A DNA stretch of 5,482 nt, taken from contig WALG01000060.1 of the NCBI GenBank assembly GCA_015522955.1, positions 1 to 5,482 on the forward strand, given 5' to 3'. The stretch comes from DHVE2 group archaeon. GTDB taxonomy: Archaea; Thermoplasmatota; Thermoplasmata; Thermoplasmatales; Aciduliprofundaceae. Below are positions 4,912-5,482 of this stretch, one piece after another. Position 1 is the stretch's first letter, and each line of letters begins with the position of its first letter. Below the pieces are notes generated by a model, which was not told the DNA's origin, ran no database searches, and saw only the letters and a program-made list of their open reading frames with translations. The position numbers and the translations under genes were made by a program.

Positions 4912-4999
4912 CAACCATCAGACATATTACGCTGACCCACCTTCATATCTTTTTTTTGTCATCTTTAATATTTTCACTGGGTTTTTATCAGTGAGATAA
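4904..4999 (+). CDS. Speculative leaderless 31-aa ORF antisense to the rfcL 3' end
   Basis: The ATG sits 26-27 bases after a strong box A centre, so the mRNA would be leaderless, and it ends at TAA. The product has a polar head (MSDNHQTYYADPPS) and then a hydrophobic stretch YLFFVIFNIFTGFL (residues 15-28), which could be a short membrane segment. From 4927 on it lies opposite the rfcL C-terminus, and the poly-T run read as phenylalanine is the antisense of the lysine codons there, so the hydrophobic look may be an artefact. No family is recognised. Confidence 0.2.
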   Translation: MSDNHQTYYADPPSYLFFVIFNIFTGFLSVR

Positions 5000-5482
5000 G
5001 AAATCTCATTTTCATCCAGATGGAGTTGGTGTGTATAGAAAAGTCTTAGATTTTCATCAGCATCGTAAATAGCACGGAAATAAGGTAGTATGTTCTCAAG
5101 AACATCGCTTTTTGAGGTATGGTACACTCTTCCCAGTTTCATGCCCAGACTATCTCTAATATTTCGAATTCTCTGGGTTTTGTTCATATTCAGAAGCCAT
5201 GAGGGAAAATTATACCTAGGTGGATGTTTGGAATACTTCTCCTCCTTGGCAACACTTACAGCGGCAAGCATATCCATTGCATAACTCCAGAGGCTATACT
5301 GCTGCCTCTTCATCACTCTTCCAAGATACATATCCGCTCTAGAGAGATACTCATAGGCTTTTACAAGATCCTGGGGCTTTGTGTATTCCATTGGCATATT
5401 CTCTTCAATCCACAGAAGTACAAAATCCGGAGTCTCGTCAAGGTTTATGAGACTGCTTTTTGCATCTTTAAAAGATGTACTA
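4927..5482 (-). CDS. rfcL: Replication factor C large subunit, C-terminal 184 residues (partial)
   Basis: RfcL is the large subunit of the archaeal clamp loader, which opens the PCNA ring with ATP and places it on primed DNA together with RfcS. Only the C-terminal part is present. The frame is open to the right edge (first full codon at 5481), and the AAA+ ATPase motifs lie outside the window. The block LDETPDFVLLWIEENMPMEY (fragment residues 14-33) is typical of the RfcL collar region. It is followed by YTKPQDLVKAYEYLSRADMYLG and QQYSLWSYAMDML. An ATG at 5397 is internal and is not the start. The protein ends MTKKRYEGGSA, with no lysine/glutamate-rich tail and no PIP-box (QxxhxxFF) as found at the end of some archaeal RfcL proteins. 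It is 271 bases upstream of the CBS gene on the same strand and probably a separate transcript. Confidence 0.9.
   Translation of the reverse strand, partial: STSFKDAKSSLINLDETPDFVLLWIEENMPMEYTKPQDLVKAYEYLSRADMYLGRVMKRQQYSLWSYAMDMLAAVSVAKEEKYSKHPPRYNFPSWLLNMNKTQRIRNIRDSLGMKLGRVYHTSKSDVLENILPYFRAIYDADENLRLFYTHQLHLDENEISYLTDKNPVKILKMTKKRYEGGSA

Larger units (their letters stand above)
4656..4926. other. 271-base intergenic region between rfcL and the CBS operon
   Basis: No protein gene or tRNA is evident. It contains the operon promoter and ribosome binding site at its left end, the inverted repeat at 4736-4752, and a purine-rich A/G stretch (4798-4822), which read on the minus strand is T-rich and may end rfcL transcripts. 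At the right end are a plus-strand box A and a TCTGACA/TGTCAGA palindrome. Confidence 0.6.

Overview
The window reads as chromosomal DNA of an archaeon, most likely a euryarchaeote near the Thermoplasmatota (Thermoplasma or Aciduliprofundum type). The evidence is an archaeal/eukaryal-type glycyl-tRNA synthetase, the C-terminal part of an archaeal clamp-loader large subunit (RfcL), a short-chain-dehydrogenase type L-threonine dehydrogenase of the kind known from Thermoplasma, archaeal box A promoters, and start sites with anti-16S GGAGGTGA-like ribosome binding sites. The lineage is inferred from protein character only. There are no signs of phage, insertion sequences, CRISPR or other mobile DNA.

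Layout. Positions 1-77 hold a promoter and a very strong Shine-Dalgarno site. They lead into two tiny plus-strand ORFs: an acidic 44-residue product (78-212) and a lysine-rich 17-residue product (232-285), followed by a T-rich terminator. From 430 to 1380 (+) lies L-threonine 3-dehydrogenase. It converges on a minus-strand cluster, and the two stop codons share the palindrome TTATAA. The minus-strand cluster reads right to left: a four-CBS-domain protein (4655-3795), glycyl-tRNA synthetase (3802-2129) and a stand-alone asparagine-synthase-like PP-loop protein (2142-1375). Adjacent genes overlap by 8 and 14 bases, so they are probably one translationally coupled operon. A 271-base intergenic region (4656-4926) holds the operon promoter, two inverted repeats and a promoter-like element pointing the other way, into the 3' end of rfcL. 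The RfcL gene (minus strand) runs off the right edge.

How the genes may work together. Threonine dehydrogenase makes 2-amino-3-oxobutyrate, the precursor of glycine. Glycyl-tRNA synthetase uses glycine. The CBS protein is a probable adenosine-nucleotide sensor, and the PP-loop protein probably makes an amide or adenylates an unknown substrate. A link between energy sensing, glycine supply and translation is a plausible reading, but it rests on gene order alone. The parts least explained by known families are the pair of oppositely charged microproteins, the PP-loop protein lacking a glutaminase domain, and the antisense promoter/ORF at the end of rfcL.
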